A stretch of DNA of 64,000 nt from Symsagittifera roscoffensis (lineage: Eukaryota; Xenacoelomorpha; Acoela; Convolutidae), in contig NW_026971146.1 in assembly GCF_963678635.1 (NCBI RefSeq), positions 1 through 64,000 on the forward strand, given 5' to 3'. Of the stretch, positions 42,560 through 54,083 are shown one piece after another; the first letter of the stretch is position 1; each line of letters begins with the position of its first letter. The notes beneath the pieces are model-generated. The model saw only the letters and a program-made list of their open reading frames with translations. It made no database searches and was not told the DNA's origin. A program made the translations under genes and the position numbers.

Positions 42560-43016
42560 AGATTTGAGCGGTTTGAGCGGTTTTTATAGACAATTAAGCT
42601 CAAAATCTTGCTCCAAAATGAACGGTTTGAGCGGTTTTCGAACGGTTTATTTGAAAAAACCGCTCAAAAACCGCGCAAGATTCGAACGCTTCTGAGCGGT
42701 TTATCTAAAAAAAAACAGCTCAAAAACCGCTCAAATCTTGCGCGGTTTTTGATCGGTATTTTTAGATAAACCGCTCAAAATCGTTCAAATCTTGCGCGGT
42801 TTTTGAGCGGTTTCTTTAGATAAACCGTTCAAAAACCGCTCAAACCGCTCATTTTGAATCAAGATTTTGAGCGTAATTGTCTAAAAAAACCGCTCCCGCT
42901 CAAACCGCTCAAATCCTGCGCGGTTTTTGAGCAATTTTTTTAGATAAACCGCTCAAACCGCTCATTTTGAAGCAATATTTTGAGTGTAATTGTCTAAAAA
43001 AACCGCTCAAACAACT
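42560..43016. repeat. Long hairpin built from AAACCGCTCA / TGAGCGGTTT units
   Basis: The left arm (AGCGGTTTTTATAGACAATT, CTCAAAATCTTGC, AATGAACGGTTTGAGCGGTT) is matched in reverse complement by the right arm (AACCGCTCAAACCGCTCATT, CAAGATTTTGAGCG, AATTGTCTAAAAAAACCGCT). The interior is packed with alternating GAGCGGTTT and AAACCGCTC blocks separated by TTAGATAAACC and CAAATCTTGCGCGG spacers. The right arm appears twice (from about 42836 and about 42945). The whole can fold into a large branched stem. No coding capacity. Confidence 0.85.
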
Positions 43017-43201
43017 CAAGTGTTACATATTTTCCAGTGGTTATTTTGCTCGAGAATTTGAAAAAAGTCGCTCACATTGTTTTTGGTCAAGACATTGAAA
43101 AAAATATTGCTTGATTTGAGAACGTTTAAGCACTTTTTTTAAATTGTAGATAGTATTTCAACTGCATCTTAGCGTGTGTAGTAGTATTGTATCGTGTCCC
43201 G

Positions 43202-43341
43202 GATCCTAAGGGGGGGGGGGTCCTCACGTAAAGCAAAATCCTAGGAAAGGGGTCCTTATTTTTTGGAGGACCCCTATCCTAGGATTTTGTAAATGAACGT
43301 AAGTTCCCACCCCTAAAGTAAAAGACCCCCTCCTTAGGATC
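43202..43341. repeat. Palindromic foldback element (GATCCTAAGGGG type)
   Basis: It starts GATCCTAAGGGGGG and ends CCCCCTCCTTAGGATC. Inner arms CAAAATCCTAGGAAAGGGGTCC and GGACCCCTATCCTAGGATTTTG also pair, with a short T-rich loop. The whole 140 bp is an imperfect inverted repeat, similar in style to 6995-7129. Likely a foldback-type non-autonomous element. Confidence 0.8.
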
Positions 43342-43729
43342 TTGTTAAGCTGATACAATAATTCCTTCTAATTCCTTTTAAAGCGGTCCCTTTTTCCGCG
43401 ATAATTAAAGTTAATCGTCCTAATTCCTGAACTTTTCTTTTTCGTCCTAGTTTCATGTGCATATCATTTCCTGGCTTTCTTTCTTTCCGTCAAAGATTTG
43501 TCATGCTATTAAAGTTTGTTATTGAAAACGAGCCTAACGATTTCACACATTTGTTTGAATTAACACTTGGTTTGCGTCAACTAGTTTATTTGCCTGAAGC
43601 TATTTACGTTAAAACAGTGATTGAGCTCAATACGAGTATTTTATTAGTTGTATATTGGTAAAAACCAAAACACACACAAGTCGAAGTATAAAAAGGACGA
43701 ACAGTAAAAATCATCTGAAAATATATGTT
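43342..43729. other. No gene supported; TATA-like motif on plus strand
   Basis: A plus-strand frame of 68 codons (43455-43661) has no recognised motif. TATAAAAAGG at 43687-43696 matches a TATA box on the plus strand but no convincing gene follows, since the polymerase pseudogene is antisense to it. Confidence 0.3.
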
Positions 43730-44249
43730 TCAGACCTTAATGTTTATTGTTTTGGTTTTCTTTGCGCTGTTTTTAGATGGTCGTTCTTCTGAAGCTTCAG
43801 AAAAAATAAATGGGTTTTTTATAGGGGGACGTTCACGGACTCGGTTACATGAAGCTTCTTCTTCTTGCAGCTCTGCTTCTGAGTAGGGCGGCTGTAAAAA
43901 TCCCCTATCCGGAAGTTGAAAATCGGGAGAACTGTTATCAGTTTCATTGTATGAGTTGGCCCACCCGGTGTCCATGTAAAGGTCGTCTAGAAAAGCATTT
44001 TCTTCAGCGGCTTTATGGCCAAAGGGCACTGTCGAAATTCTGTCGAAAAGTAGAAAACGTTTTGAGTCGAATGGTGATAATGCAAAATTGTTTTGTTTCA
44101 CTGTCATATTGGTGTGACCTTTCGAAACTATATTATAATGTACACTCTCATTGTTTTTCCAGTGAATAATGTGTCCCTGAATGTTTGGTGGACCATTTCT
44201 CTCTGTGCACTCCGTTTAATTCCTTTGGCACTCAAGTTTTGAGTGCCTT

Positions 44250-44557
44250 CTAAACAAGCAAAATTATTTTTATTTTCTACAACGCACGCGATAGTTTCAT
44301 TTCACTTCAGCAACTCATTTTGATTCATTTTACCAAAAAAGAGCAGATGACTCTAAATTATGATTAAAAAAGAGGAAAAGAGAGGGAATATGTTGTCAGA
44401 TAAATCAACGTTTAGGCAACATTGTATAATCTTGCCTAAATCAGCTAAATCACCATAGTTTAATGCAACAAATTAAAAGGTTTAGGGAGGTTGGTGGTGG
44501 TAATTTTGTTCTGTAAAAGGTAGGAATGGGTTGGAAGGGTGGCTTAATTTTTTTTAC
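44250..44557 (-). other. Probable spliceosomal intron in PolB (308 bp)
   Basis: The donor is AATG-GTAAAA at 44557 and the acceptor TTGCTTGTTTAG ends at 44250. Removing it joins KLYLVVLN in phase 1 to GTQNLSAKGIKR, which is the expected next conserved block of Polinton PolB. Unspliced, a stop follows within three codons. Confidence 0.75.
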
Positions 44558-47091
44558 CATTGAGGACGACCAAATATAGTTTCGGTTTTAGAGCGATGAA
44601 TTCTCTGATCGGCTTCCCACCAGCCTCGTCTTTGAGCTTCAGCACAACTCTCTTGTTGGTATCCTCGAACAAGAAATGGTCCTCATCGTAATTTGAAAAG
44701 TCGAAAACAGCTTTTATTTTCTTCAAGTCTCGGTAAACGTCATCAGTTTTCATTGCGTAAATAAAACTATCCGTGTCGGAGTAAAGGAGTTCCAAGTTTA
44801 GATTTGGTTTCATTTTTTGATAATGAAACTGAAACATGAAACGCTTTGCGAGGTCTAGGATGGTCGCACCAACTATCATAGGTTTATCCCACAACATTTT
44901 TGTTACTGAAAAGCTAATTGTGGCTAATTGATCGTCAATGATTTGAAAGCTTTTCATTGTACTCAGAGCTGTTTTTTGTAAAAGTTCTCTCTCATTCCTT
45001 ACAATCCCCAGCTTCTTTCTTCCTAACTTAGACTCCATTGACTTACCGAAAGCTGAATTGAGAATTAGCTTGTAGAAGTTCTCCTGGAATTTATTTTCCG
45101 CTGCTTTTCGTAGGCGGGTGTTGAGGTCGACAAAGGGTGCCAGCCAGTGACTTTGGCGGAACTGAAGAACTTTTCCGAGGTGAGTTATTTCCTTTCCCAG
45201 CTCATGGTACAATCTTAGGGTAAGGTAGTGCAAAACATAACCTTCTTTAGGATGCAAGGTCTGTAGAAGCTTTGGCACTTTTGGCAGTGTGGTGATTCCC
45301 AATTTTCCCAACATGTCGACTTGCTCGTTGCTCATTGCACCGATGTCCACTACTTCACGAGAGGGGGCAAAGGGTAATCAGCAAAGAAGTCGTGAAGCTC
45401 TTCGGGTATGGTTAAATTGACTTCAACTATATACCCCCACTCTGAGGTTTCGCTGGTGAGCAGTATGTCTGCCAGACTTTTTTCAACTACTGAAAAATCG
45501 TTTAATAGCAAAGGGCAGTGTTTCATTATCCCCCCGTACAAATTTTTTGCATCAAACTTGAGGATGTAGCTTGATGGTTCTGAGAGCAAAAAATCGTCGA
45601 GGTATTTTTTGTTTGCTTTGTAAAATTGGAGCGCATAAACCGACGACATGCCTCCTCGTATCATTCGCTGCACAAGGTCCAGATGTTCACGGTCCGTTAA
45701 GAGTTTCACTTCGGGCTTACAAACTTGTAAAAAGGCGTCCCCGGAACGGTTACTTGCCGTGAAGTAACAGGCGTAATCCAGCCCGTATGTTTGATAGAAA
45801 ACTTCCCGAAAAGCTTCGAAAACGGAAGCAAGCAATAGCACATCTGTAGTCAAGTACAAGCCGTGGTAATCACCAAGTGAGCCACACTTCAGTTCGGTGA
45901 AACCTTTAAGGGCATGATTGTACTCGCTTCTTGAAACACCCCCATCCCCTCCTGTTAGACTATTTTTCCACATTGCTCGTGGGGGAAGGCGAGTTTCTCG
46001 GAATTTTTCGAATGAGTTGAATTATGAGTAGGGGTAATGCCCTTTCTGTTTCAAAACACTGACTTTTTCAGGTGATTGGCCGAGTTTTTCAAAATAGTTC
46101 TCCAGCAAAAAAAAACTTTTTCGTTGGGCAAATTATCGACAAGTTTTGCCAACGATGCTAGCATGAACCTATACGAATCGATGAACCTCAGACTTTCGTA
46201 GAGGTTTTTGATTTTTCCGTTTTTGTCCGTGTACGTTTTTATGTATACTGAAATTTTCAAAGATATTTATTTTGCTTCAGATGCGGGTATTACGGAAAAA
46301 GTGTTTTCCGAATAGCTTTTTGCCAGCGCTTTGATTATAAAGTGTAAATCATAATTCGACAAATTATGAGCTACCACTGGAATGTAATTTGTTGTTTTTC
46401 TACTAACGTTATCCTCATTGTGTACCCAACCCTGGAACTTGTTGGTGTAATGACAATGATTAAGTACCACTTGATCATTGTCGGAAAAATCATTCTCGCA
46501 TATCCAACAAATTGTAGCATCTTCCCGTTCCTGGTCTGTTATACCAATGAAAGTGTAATCTCGCTAACGATTCAAGGGAGCTAATTAGCTCTTCCATCAT
46601 ATTCGGTCCTCTTTTAAGCTCAAACTTTAACAGGTCATTTTTCCCAAAATCGATTACTGCTAACGCGTAGCCGCACGGTTGATGGATTTCAATTGTTTGC
46701 GTGCTAGATTTTCGCGGATCAGGTTGCGGTCCGTATACTGGTAAGAGCAGTGACTCCAAGTCAAAGTAGATTACTCTGAGTACGTACCAACGAGCTGTTA
46801 AGTTTTTGAACTTTTGGTAATCTTTTCACGGCTTGGGCATTGTTATGACGACATCTTCGTCTTGTTAGCACAGTTCTTGATGTTTTCTCAGAATTTCGAA
46901 TGAAGCGCATGTGTGGAAACTTTTGCGGCAAATCGGTGCACTTTGTGCCGCACGTACTCGACCAGTTTCTGGAGATCACTTATCAACACATAGTGATATT
47001 TTGATACATCTGTCAGCAGCAACAAGTCCACAATCAGGCTAGTAGTGAATCTGCTCGATACTCTTATGGGCAACAATTCGCCATCGTTGAC

Positions 47092-47212
47092 CTGAACAGA
47101 AAAATAATTTTTACACCTAGGTTTGGAATAAAATAAAAAGGGTGTTTGAATAGGTGAAGAACATTAATGAAGGAATTTTAAAATTTTTAGAAGGCAATTA
47201 GAATTTGCTTAC
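47092..47212 (-). other. Probable spliceosomal intron in PolB (121 bp)
   Basis: The donor is TTCCG-GTAAGC and the acceptor TTTTTCTGTTCAG. The exons before and after read RFVKLNNCQINVF and NDGELLPIRVSSR, adjacent blocks in the family. The phases as read differ by one base, so a nearby indel must be assumed. Confidence 0.65.
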
Positions 47213-48251
47213 CGGAAGACGTTGATTTGACAATTGTTCAACTTTACAAATCTGTCCATATCCATCAGACCCATTGGCATTTCTTATTCCCCATTGATTT
47301 TCACAATTCCTTTTTTGTCGAGATTGTAGGTTGAGACTTTGTTTTTCTCCAGCCACCGTCTAGATGTGGGGTAGAGGACCGGCTCATTCACATTGTGATA
47401 TGCGGCAACAAAGCAGTAGAGAAAGCAACGGTCATCATCTTTAGTGTTGATATTTGTGAGCAGAGTAGATGCTGCGCTGAGTGCATCAGGTAGCTCGAGG
47501 TAGGATCCTGCTCTTATTGGTGAGAAGGCCGCGAAACTGATTTGCAATTTTTCAATTCTGTCAATAATCCATCCGCTACCATGAGAAGAGAACGAATTGA
47601 CTTGGTTGACCATATGTTCAATCAGTTCCAAGAATTGATCCCCAGCTATTCCCTCGAAGTACACTGTCAATGTCTTAGTGTTCAGAAAAAGCATGGTCCT
47701 TTCGAAGTTTCCACTGTCCCCGTCTTGCACAGTGGGAATTTTGATCATTCCCACTTCTACGTGGAATTGCACCTTGTTCGGACCCTTTTTGACCCTTTCC
47801 AGTATGAGAGCATCTATTTCCTCCTTGTTTTGCATCATGACTTGAAGCAAATCCATTTCTTTTCACCAACTTTGAGATCGTATTGACGCAATTTGCCTCT
47901 GAACGCGCTTTCCGTTGGGGCAGCGGAAGACGTCGTCTCAATGCCGTCCCAAACTGGCAATGCGTGCTTCTTCAGCAAGTGTTGTCCATAGCTTTCCGCG
48001 GTGAGAAATATTGTATGGCAATAGATACAATGACTACTGGAAGTCATTTCATGTACCAGCACGACGTGCTCTCGGGCTTCCGACAAAATCTCGAATGATT
48101 CGAGACACTCATCGCAAACAGTTTGAGGAGGAGGGAGAGGAAGGATCTTGTGAACTTTTTGCTCATGTCTTCTCAAGTTCCATTTAGAGCTCAGTATTTT
48201 TCCGCAATGCTGGCAAGGAACAGGTGTCGCGATAGAAGTTGAGTTCGGCAT

Positions 48252-48952
48252 TGTTTGTTGAAGTTACTGAAGTAATTCAGGAAAATTTCAAGAAGTAAAA
48301 CTGGTTATGAAAAAGCAAAAGCGAGAAGTGACTAGCACCAAAAAACTTTGCGGGTAAGGGCAAGTAGAAGCCATTAACGAGAGTTATACTTCGCCGTCTT
48401 GACAATAAGTACTTTCCTGTCCAAAAAAAAGGTTTTTTTTTTAGCTTTAAACTCTATATGTCTCATCACTCTGCTCAAGTGCAAGAGTTTTGTATACTAA
48501 AAACTGATTCATTTACAGCCTCAAACTTTTGCTGTTAATTTTAAGGGTTAGCGATAAATTTTTTAAAGTTTTGGCATTTTTTAGGGGACTGGTTTAGACT
48601 TTCAGTTAACATTTCAGCACTAAACTACAAAATTTAAAGCTTAGAATGATTCAGATAGAGCCTAAAACTTTTTCTGACTAATTTTATCTGTGAAACAGTA
48701 ATTTCCTAATGATTTCAAGCCCACTTCATGGTTTGCGTAAATAAGTATAAACAAAAGTAGAAACATGAGATAAAAGTATTCAGAAAGTAAAACCCTCAAC
48801 TATCTAATTAAGTTGAAATAAAACGGTAAACTTAAAAAATGAAAATTATGCAAATTTGATACCTTGATAGTTACCGATGCATGATAAGCATAGATTGTCA
48901 TTTGAATGTGTAAAAGATATCGGAATCAAAGTTTCCTTCATGTCATTCAGTC
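48252..48952. other. No gene seen upstream of PolB
   Basis: AT-rich spacer that would contain the PolB promoter; no clear motif recognised. Confidence 0.45.
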
Positions 48953-49068
48953 TCCCGTGAAACATTTCATATCATGTCCTTCGAAATATTAAGGCATGAC
49001 CGTTTGGTTTAAGGGGCAATGGCTAAACCGGCGTTGCTCGTTGCTACGCTCCTCGGGAACGCCCCTCG
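48953..49068 (-). repeat. Dispersed ~115-bp repeat, inverted copy
   Basis: It contains CATATCATGTCCTTCGAAAT, AAGGCATGACCGTTTGGTTTA and GGCGTTGCTCGTTGCTACGC. The same sequence in opposite orientation lies at 52100-52220 and 58026-58145. No coding capacity. GGCGTT and AACGCC at the ends of its GC-rich part pair. Confidence 0.85.
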
Positions 49069-49896
49069 TTCTGTAATTTCAAGTGAAAAAAAATTTCAAA
49101 ATAAAGGAAAACCTCAAACTTTATATGTTGTGAAAAAGGAAAAGTAGTATTTAAAAAAGTGTCTTTTAAATCTATCAACGAAAAAACTGTAAGTTTTTTG
49201 GGATCTCGCACAGTTCTACTGGTCGTGTTCGAAACTTACAAAACATAATTTTTTAACTTTTTTTCCTTCATTTTTAGCTTGAATTATTCGTTCTCGTTTT
49301 GAATTCAAGTGAATGTGGTTTGAAATTTTTAGAAGCTAGCTATCTGATACGTAATTAGGACAAGCGTAGAAAATAAAAAAACATTTATAGCCCAATCAAT
49401 AAGAGTAGACGCTTAAAAAGTTGTGATTTTTTTTGAGAAAATCTGATTTTTGTGAAAATATTGAAAAAAAAAATTGGGAAAATTTTTTTTTCTCTCCATA
49501 TCCATTGAAACTACCCTCAATCAATTTGCCATGAGTTTCTGAACAGGGTTAAGGGTCATGTTCATTTTTCGAAAAAAAAAAATTAATATTCATTTTTTCA
49601 TTTTCTTACCAAAAAATTGTCAGTTTTACACCAACAATTCATGTAAAAGCTAATTATATAAATGTAAGATAATGCAGATTTATGGCTTAAAACACTCTCT
49701 GTTACTTTGCGTAAGACCTGGCTAACCCAGCACAAAGTATGATGAGAGAGAGAGAACAGAGAGTGTTTGATAAAAAAGCCAAATAAATATGGTTGGACTA
49801 CCAACAAGAAAATGTTGGACCCTTGCATATTTATCTTTCTTTTGAAAAGAAAGCAATATCCCGAAAAGGATATTCCAATTGGGGTTCACTGAGCAA
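49069..49896. other. No gene seen
   Basis: AT-rich spacer with a purine-rich GAGAGAGAG run near 49745. It ends at the left boundary of the tandem duplication. Confidence 0.45.
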
Positions 49897-50173
49897 GTGT
49901 ATTTATCTCTCTCTCTCTCTCTCATTTTTTCTCAAACAACAATTTTAGTGAAAAATTATTCTCGATTTGTGATTTTTTTCTAGTTTTTCAAGTTTTTTCT
50001 AACATTTTGCTGAAAATTTTACGTGGCAAATTTTAATTGATCTATTAAGCAGAATAAAAACTGAAACAAAAAATATACACACAATAATGTTAAAACAGCC
50101 TAAAACTCAAATCAAACAAAAATGAAAATATAAAACCTTGGAATAATATTTGAAACAAAGGAAAGTTTTCTGC

Positions 50174-50620
50174 TTAAGTTATTAGAACTCTCGAAACTGT
50201 AGTTTTCTCTTTTTTGGCGCATAGCAAGCTGCATTTGGAGGGGTGCGTTGAATGCATTTGGAGGGCTGCATCTCGGGTCACTAGATCATTTGTCTCCGCA
50301 CTAGATGAAACCCGAGCATCCGGAATAGGAAGTTGATTGTTCTGGAGTTGAAACTGCTCCCCTAACAAACGACTCGGGAGACATTGCTGTCGGAATATCC
50401 CAGTACGCTTCGCGCTCTGCATAATCACGAATACATCCCTCCTGATTTTCATACAACGGCATTGACTCGCAGTCATACGCGAAGAGAATTTTTCTTGGAG
50501 ACTGCTCGAGTGAGGTTGGGTCGTTTATCTCCGTCTTTTCTAATGCCAAATAGCTCTCGTGAATAGTGCAACCTCGTACATTCGTTTTCGATTCTGTCTA
50601 ATTAGATCGATGTGATCAAG
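50174..50620 (-). pseudogene. Uncharacterised Polinton B gene, copy 1
   Basis: It is the same gene as at 55711-56215, where it is better preserved. This copy carries LEKTEINDPTSLEQSPRK and ILFAYDCESMPLYENQEG. The upstream part that is open in copy 2 is broken here near 50560-50570 (a lost base pair in the CTFHES region and a C-rich indel). The downstream end extends in another frame (NNQLPIPDARVSSS). Function unknown. Confidence 0.45.
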
Positions 50621-51236
50621 GAGGTAGTTCGGTAGCATGATATGACTTTTCGTAGTCCATTCCTCGTTTTGATTCTCGTCGTTTTTTCGGGGAGCCAATT
50701 CATTGAACGGACTTGCTGTAGTCGGAGAGACTCTCTCTTTCTGTGGATGATTGCAATCGACTCTCTCGTGTATATTTGGTAGATAATTGTTCTTTCTCGA
50801 TCAGACACTGAGATTATTTGTAAAGGACTAGTTATGACTTGAAGAGGTTTAAATATTTGTTAAAATAAAATGACTGAACTACCGAAATGAAATTGAGAGA
50901 ATGAAAAGTATGAAAAGTTTATTAATGAGAATGAGATCAGGAAAGGGGTGGCATGGTTCGATTTGTTCAAAGCTAATAATTTTTTAGCGAGTCTATCAAA
51001 TTTTATTCATTCTTTTATGCATAACGCCTGAGGTCATGTTAGGAATGAATGTGAAAACCCGATTTTTTAGATTTATGTGAAGCTTTATTATAGTGGCTAC
51101 GGGCGAAAGCACTCAAAATCAAGTTTTCATGATAGTTTGCCAGACTTTCTTTGTCATGCTGATAGAAATTCATTACCATGATTCATAACAGTCATTAAAT
51201 TAACCGTCACAATAGAAAACGCTAGAAGGTTTTAGA

Positions 51237-51300
51237 AAAATTACTGGCGGACAATTATACAAAAATCAAAAGATTGGCGAAAGCAAAAAACTGCGACATG
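51237..51300 (+). pseudogene. Remnant of PC4-like gene, copy 1
   Basis: Only the last codons (GGQLYKNQKIGE frame; equal to the 3' end of 56965-57231) remain after a deletion of about 400 bp relative to copy 2. The breakpoint is between TTAGAAAAATTAC and TGGCGGACAATT. Confidence 0.8.
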
Positions 51301-51436
51301 ACTGAAAAACTTAGAAAAAAGCGAAACAAATCTAAAACATTTTCTTGCTCTGAAAAGGAATGCGAAAGTGAAAACGATGATAACTGTCGGGTTGTGTAAC
51401 ATTATCAACTCGTTATTCTATTGAAACTTCAAAGCA

Positions 51437-52054
51437 ATGGTTGAAGCAATGTATGAGCAATCCCCTGATTATTTCAAATAGTTCCGTAAAAATTACACAT
51501 TTTTCATCCTGAATCATGAACTCAACTTTTCAGGCTTCACTTCAAAAGCAAATTTTGCGGTATCCTCCCATTCGAATAAATTAGATTTTTGCAATCATTC
51601 GATTGACAACGAAAAACATTATCACGTGCTGGTCTAACTCACAAAAGAGTCTACCGATTTACTTAACAAGATGACTTCAAAAGCCTTCGTTGTTCCTTGT
51701 CTTCTCTCTACATTCAAATATTTAATTTTGAGTTGCTCCAACTATGAATTGTCTGACCCTCTGATGGAAAAATTGAAAATAGCTGTGAATAATAACAACT
51801 TAGATGTTAGTGGTGTTCCAGTCCGCAGACGATTGCCGCAAGCTTGCTTCGGCTCGCAGACTAAATCTGTTCAAACTCAAACTGACCTGATCAATAACGT
51901 AACAATTGAAATCTATAATAATATTTTGAATGGTGAAAATGCTGCTGATATTTCTAGAATAATTGACATAATTTTAAGTGGATATGGTTGTATGGAAATT
52001 GATTCAAACACTATGTTTGTGAAATTTATCATGGAGAAGAAGTTCAAATTTTAA
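51437..52054 (+). pseudogene. Uncharacterised plus-strand Polinton gene, copy 1
   Basis: The frame starting MVEAMYEQSPDYFK stops at once at a TAG near 51480. It continues to HVLV, then a TAA near 51636, and is open from 51671 (MTSKAFVVPCLLSTFKYL) to KFIMEKKFKF. It includes VPVRRRLPQACFGSQTKS and QTQTDLINNVTIEI. Copy 2 lacks these two stops but has a one-base deletion. The gene runs opposite to the capsid genes and converges on the protease gene. No family is recognised. Confidence 0.55.
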
Positions 52055-52099
52055 ATATTGTTTCTCTTTCGCTCTTGTATATCAAAAAAGAATGTTACT

Positions 52100-52220
52100 A
52101 CACAAGCGGGAGGCGTTCACGAGGAGCGTAGCGACGAGCAACGCCGGGTTAGCTATTGACCGCTAAACCAAATGGCCATGCCTTAAAATTTCGAAGGACT
52201 TGATATGAAACTTTTCGCAG
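52100..52220 (+). repeat. Dispersed ~115-bp repeat between convergent genes, copy 1
   Basis: It is the reverse complement of 48953-49068 with substitutions. It sits between the 3' ends of a plus-strand gene and the minus-strand protease gene, where a bidirectional transcription end would be expected. Contains GGCGTTCACGAGGAGCG and ACGAGCAACGCC. Confidence 0.85.
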
Positions 52221-52318
52221 TTCACATAAATTGCAGAAAAAAATTTTGGTTGTTAATAAGAATGAATTGAAAAAAAAAAACGAATTTATAAATTTTACAA
52301 AAACATCAATAAATTAAT

Positions 52319-52711
52319 TTAGAATAACATATGTTTGGCAAATCTTATCAAACCATGATCATTAGGTTTGAAACCTATTGGAAATTTGTTTTTAATTATA
52401 ACATGAGCAACATAAATACAATAAAGTCCGCATAACACTGAATCAGCTGATTGTATTGGTTTTTTCATCAGTAGTTGATTTCCCTCGTGAACTGTACATC
52501 GCATATTCTTGTACACGAGGGGATAATCACATAATCTTTTACCTAGAGAATCTGCGAAGAATATCTGTCCACCAGCTTGAGCAAAAAGCAACCAGTGGGT
52601 TCCAGGTTGATCCGATGGTGAGGCATTCATAATCATGAACGTGCTATCGTTTTTCAGTACGGAAGAGCATTGCAAATCTGCCGGAAAAATACCTCTAAAG
52701 CGATATTTCAA
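52319..52711 (-). CDS. Polinton adenain-type cysteine protease, copy 1 (start lost)
   Basis: This capsid-maturation protease resembles adenovirus protease (family C5). Visible are the catalytic histidine in PGTHWLLFAQAGG, an acidic residue in FFADSLGK, glutamine in KPIQSADS and the nucleophile cysteine in VLCGLYCIYV. The frame is intact over 130 residues. In copy 2 the protein starts 15 codons earlier with MDNLQLVEI; here that ATG is ATA, so this copy would have to start at the internal MKYRFRG. It lies just after the major capsid gene. Confidence 0.85.
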   Translation of the reverse strand: MKYRFRGIFPADLQCSSVLKNDSTFMIMNASPSDQPGTHWLLFAQAGGQIFFADSLGKRLCDYPLVYKNMRCTVHEGNQLLMKKPIQSADSVLCGLYCIYVAHVIIKNKFPIGFKPNDHGLIRFAKHMLF

Positions 52712-52763
52712 ATGTTTACAACGGTTAATAATTTCTACTAGTTGAAGATTATCTATGTCTATT

Positions 52764-54083
52764 TTAGGTCATAAGAGTGTTTTTGGTAATTTTTCTATCT
52801 GAACGCACATAAACTGTTGATGCACGCTCTCCCACAAACAATAACTCGACGTTATTACCGAGACCTGCGTCAAACTTGAGTTCGACCGAAACAGTGCAAT
52901 TGGTCAATTCAGGATGAATAAAATCGTGTGAAGCCTACTGAGTAGACGTGAGATCAAAAGCCATAATATAATGATTGTCATAATTAGCGAGACTGATTCC
53001 ATGACTAGTGTTCAAAACAAAATCAAGAGCCTCAAGCGTATTGTAATAATTTCTTTTTTTGTCTGATGTTGAGATGGGAGTTCCGGCAATGGGTAGACCG
53101 TTTCTGTACACAATGATCTCATTCAACCCAAATTTCTGGTAATGAAAAGGGTTTGTTCTATTAGTACCCAAATATGCTTCGTTTATGCTCATTGCTAATA
53201 TCATTCTTCGAACAGGTTCTTTTGCAAAAACATCCTCTTGCCGCCAGCTTTGTACTCCTGCAGTTGCGAGAAACGTTTTTGGTACTACTTCGATGTAATT
53301 GTAAATTGCCGGGTTCTTCAACAAAGTTTTTTTGTTTTGATGAGAGAACATAGTCAGTCTTAGTCGTCTTTCTGACATATAGACATTAGCTTCGATTATT
53401 TGGACCTTGTAGTGTTTAGCTGCATCTTCAGATATGACACAAAAAACGTTAGGAGAACGTCTAAGTGACAATCTAATTGTCACACCGCTAAGTAGATGCT
53501 TGTCACACGACAAAAAGTTTCAAGCAATTTTACCAAATAGCTTCAGCTCGCTCGAGGCCGCAACGAGACCTTTACGCTCAGTAACATCATCAGCTCTCCT
53601 TCCAGCACCGTCAATGGCTGATGGATTTTCTTCATAATAACAACCTTGACAAGCCAATCATGTTTTCTTGGCATCATTACCGTATGAAAACTCGGTCTCA
53701 ATAAAGCTTTTATGGGCAAAATTAGCATTAGTAGTTGATATTTTCTAACCATTCAGAGACAGTGTACACTCAGAAAATAATGAAGATAAAGGATTGTTAA
53801 CAAAATACGGCGTATCTCTGTTTGCCGCCTCTGTAGCATGCGTTCGAAGCACGTTTCCATTGCTTTGAACAATTCGTGCTACTATTTCCAAACGAGCACG
53901 TTGAAGATCGATGAAATTTTTTCTGTCGCCGAGTACTTCAAACTCGAGCATAGGACCATCAGGAGAGTAGGAAGGTCCAATTTTTTGGGTGAATGCATTT
54001 TCAAAAGTGACCAGTAAAGGCGGTTTTTCAAATAAGTCCAAGGAGCTGTGAGTTGCTTCACTCGGGATTAAATTAGAAATCAT
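52764..54083 (-). pseudogene. Polinton major capsid protein (double jelly-roll), copy 1, four stops
   Basis: The gene is readable in a single frame from MISNLIPSEATHSSLDLF to ASTVYVRSDRKI. Family landmarks in order: the N-terminal LDLFEKPPLL, PMLEFEVLGDRKNFIDL, LFSECTLSLNG, LLSGVTIRLSLRRSPNVF, HYKVQIIEANVY, PKTFLATAGVQSW, RTNPFHYQKFGLNEI, YNTLEALDF, DNHYIMAFDLTS. This is the major capsid protein of animal Polintons, often annotated as F54H12.2-like, which forms pseudohexameric capsomers. Four in-frame stops interrupt it: TAG after SLNG (about 53745), TGA after AKKT (about 53660), TGA after GKIA (about 53514) and TAG after LTSTQ (about 52935). The first and last are also in copy 2. Confidence 0.9.

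Larger units (their letters stand above)
43730..48251 (-). pseudogene. Polinton protein-primed DNA polymerase B, decayed, with introns
   Basis: N-terminal C2H2 fingers (CQHCGKILSSKWNLRRHEQKVH, then two more) are followed by SAFRGKLRQYDLK and GSGWIIDRIEKLQISF. The exonuclease motifs are FDLESLLLP (ExoI, about 46760), AHNLSNYDLHFII (ExoII) and YLTTDVLLLAS (ExoIII). The polymerase motifs are KFDAKNLYGG (A), KLILNSAFGKSME (B) and YSDTDSFIY (C). The C-terminal NNFALSPFDSKRF completes the typical Polinton PolB. It would replicate the element by protein priming. Breaks include frameshifts near 44140, 45350, 46100, 46540 and 47855, and stops near 46020, 46252, 46850 and 47283. Two interruptions look like real introns (44250-44557, 47092-47212). 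Confidence 0.92.

Noticed and set aside
43687..43696. TATA box TATAAAAAGG as a promoter
   Set aside because: No supported plus-strand gene follows; the downstream DNA is antisense to the polymerase pseudogene.
46020..46254. TAA as a tyrosine codon in PolB, because TAA occurs at two places where the family has tyrosine
   Set aside because: Other TAA, TAG and TGA stops in the same gene fall at unrelated positions, and TAA ends ordinary genes here. One-step mutations from TAC/TAT explain it.
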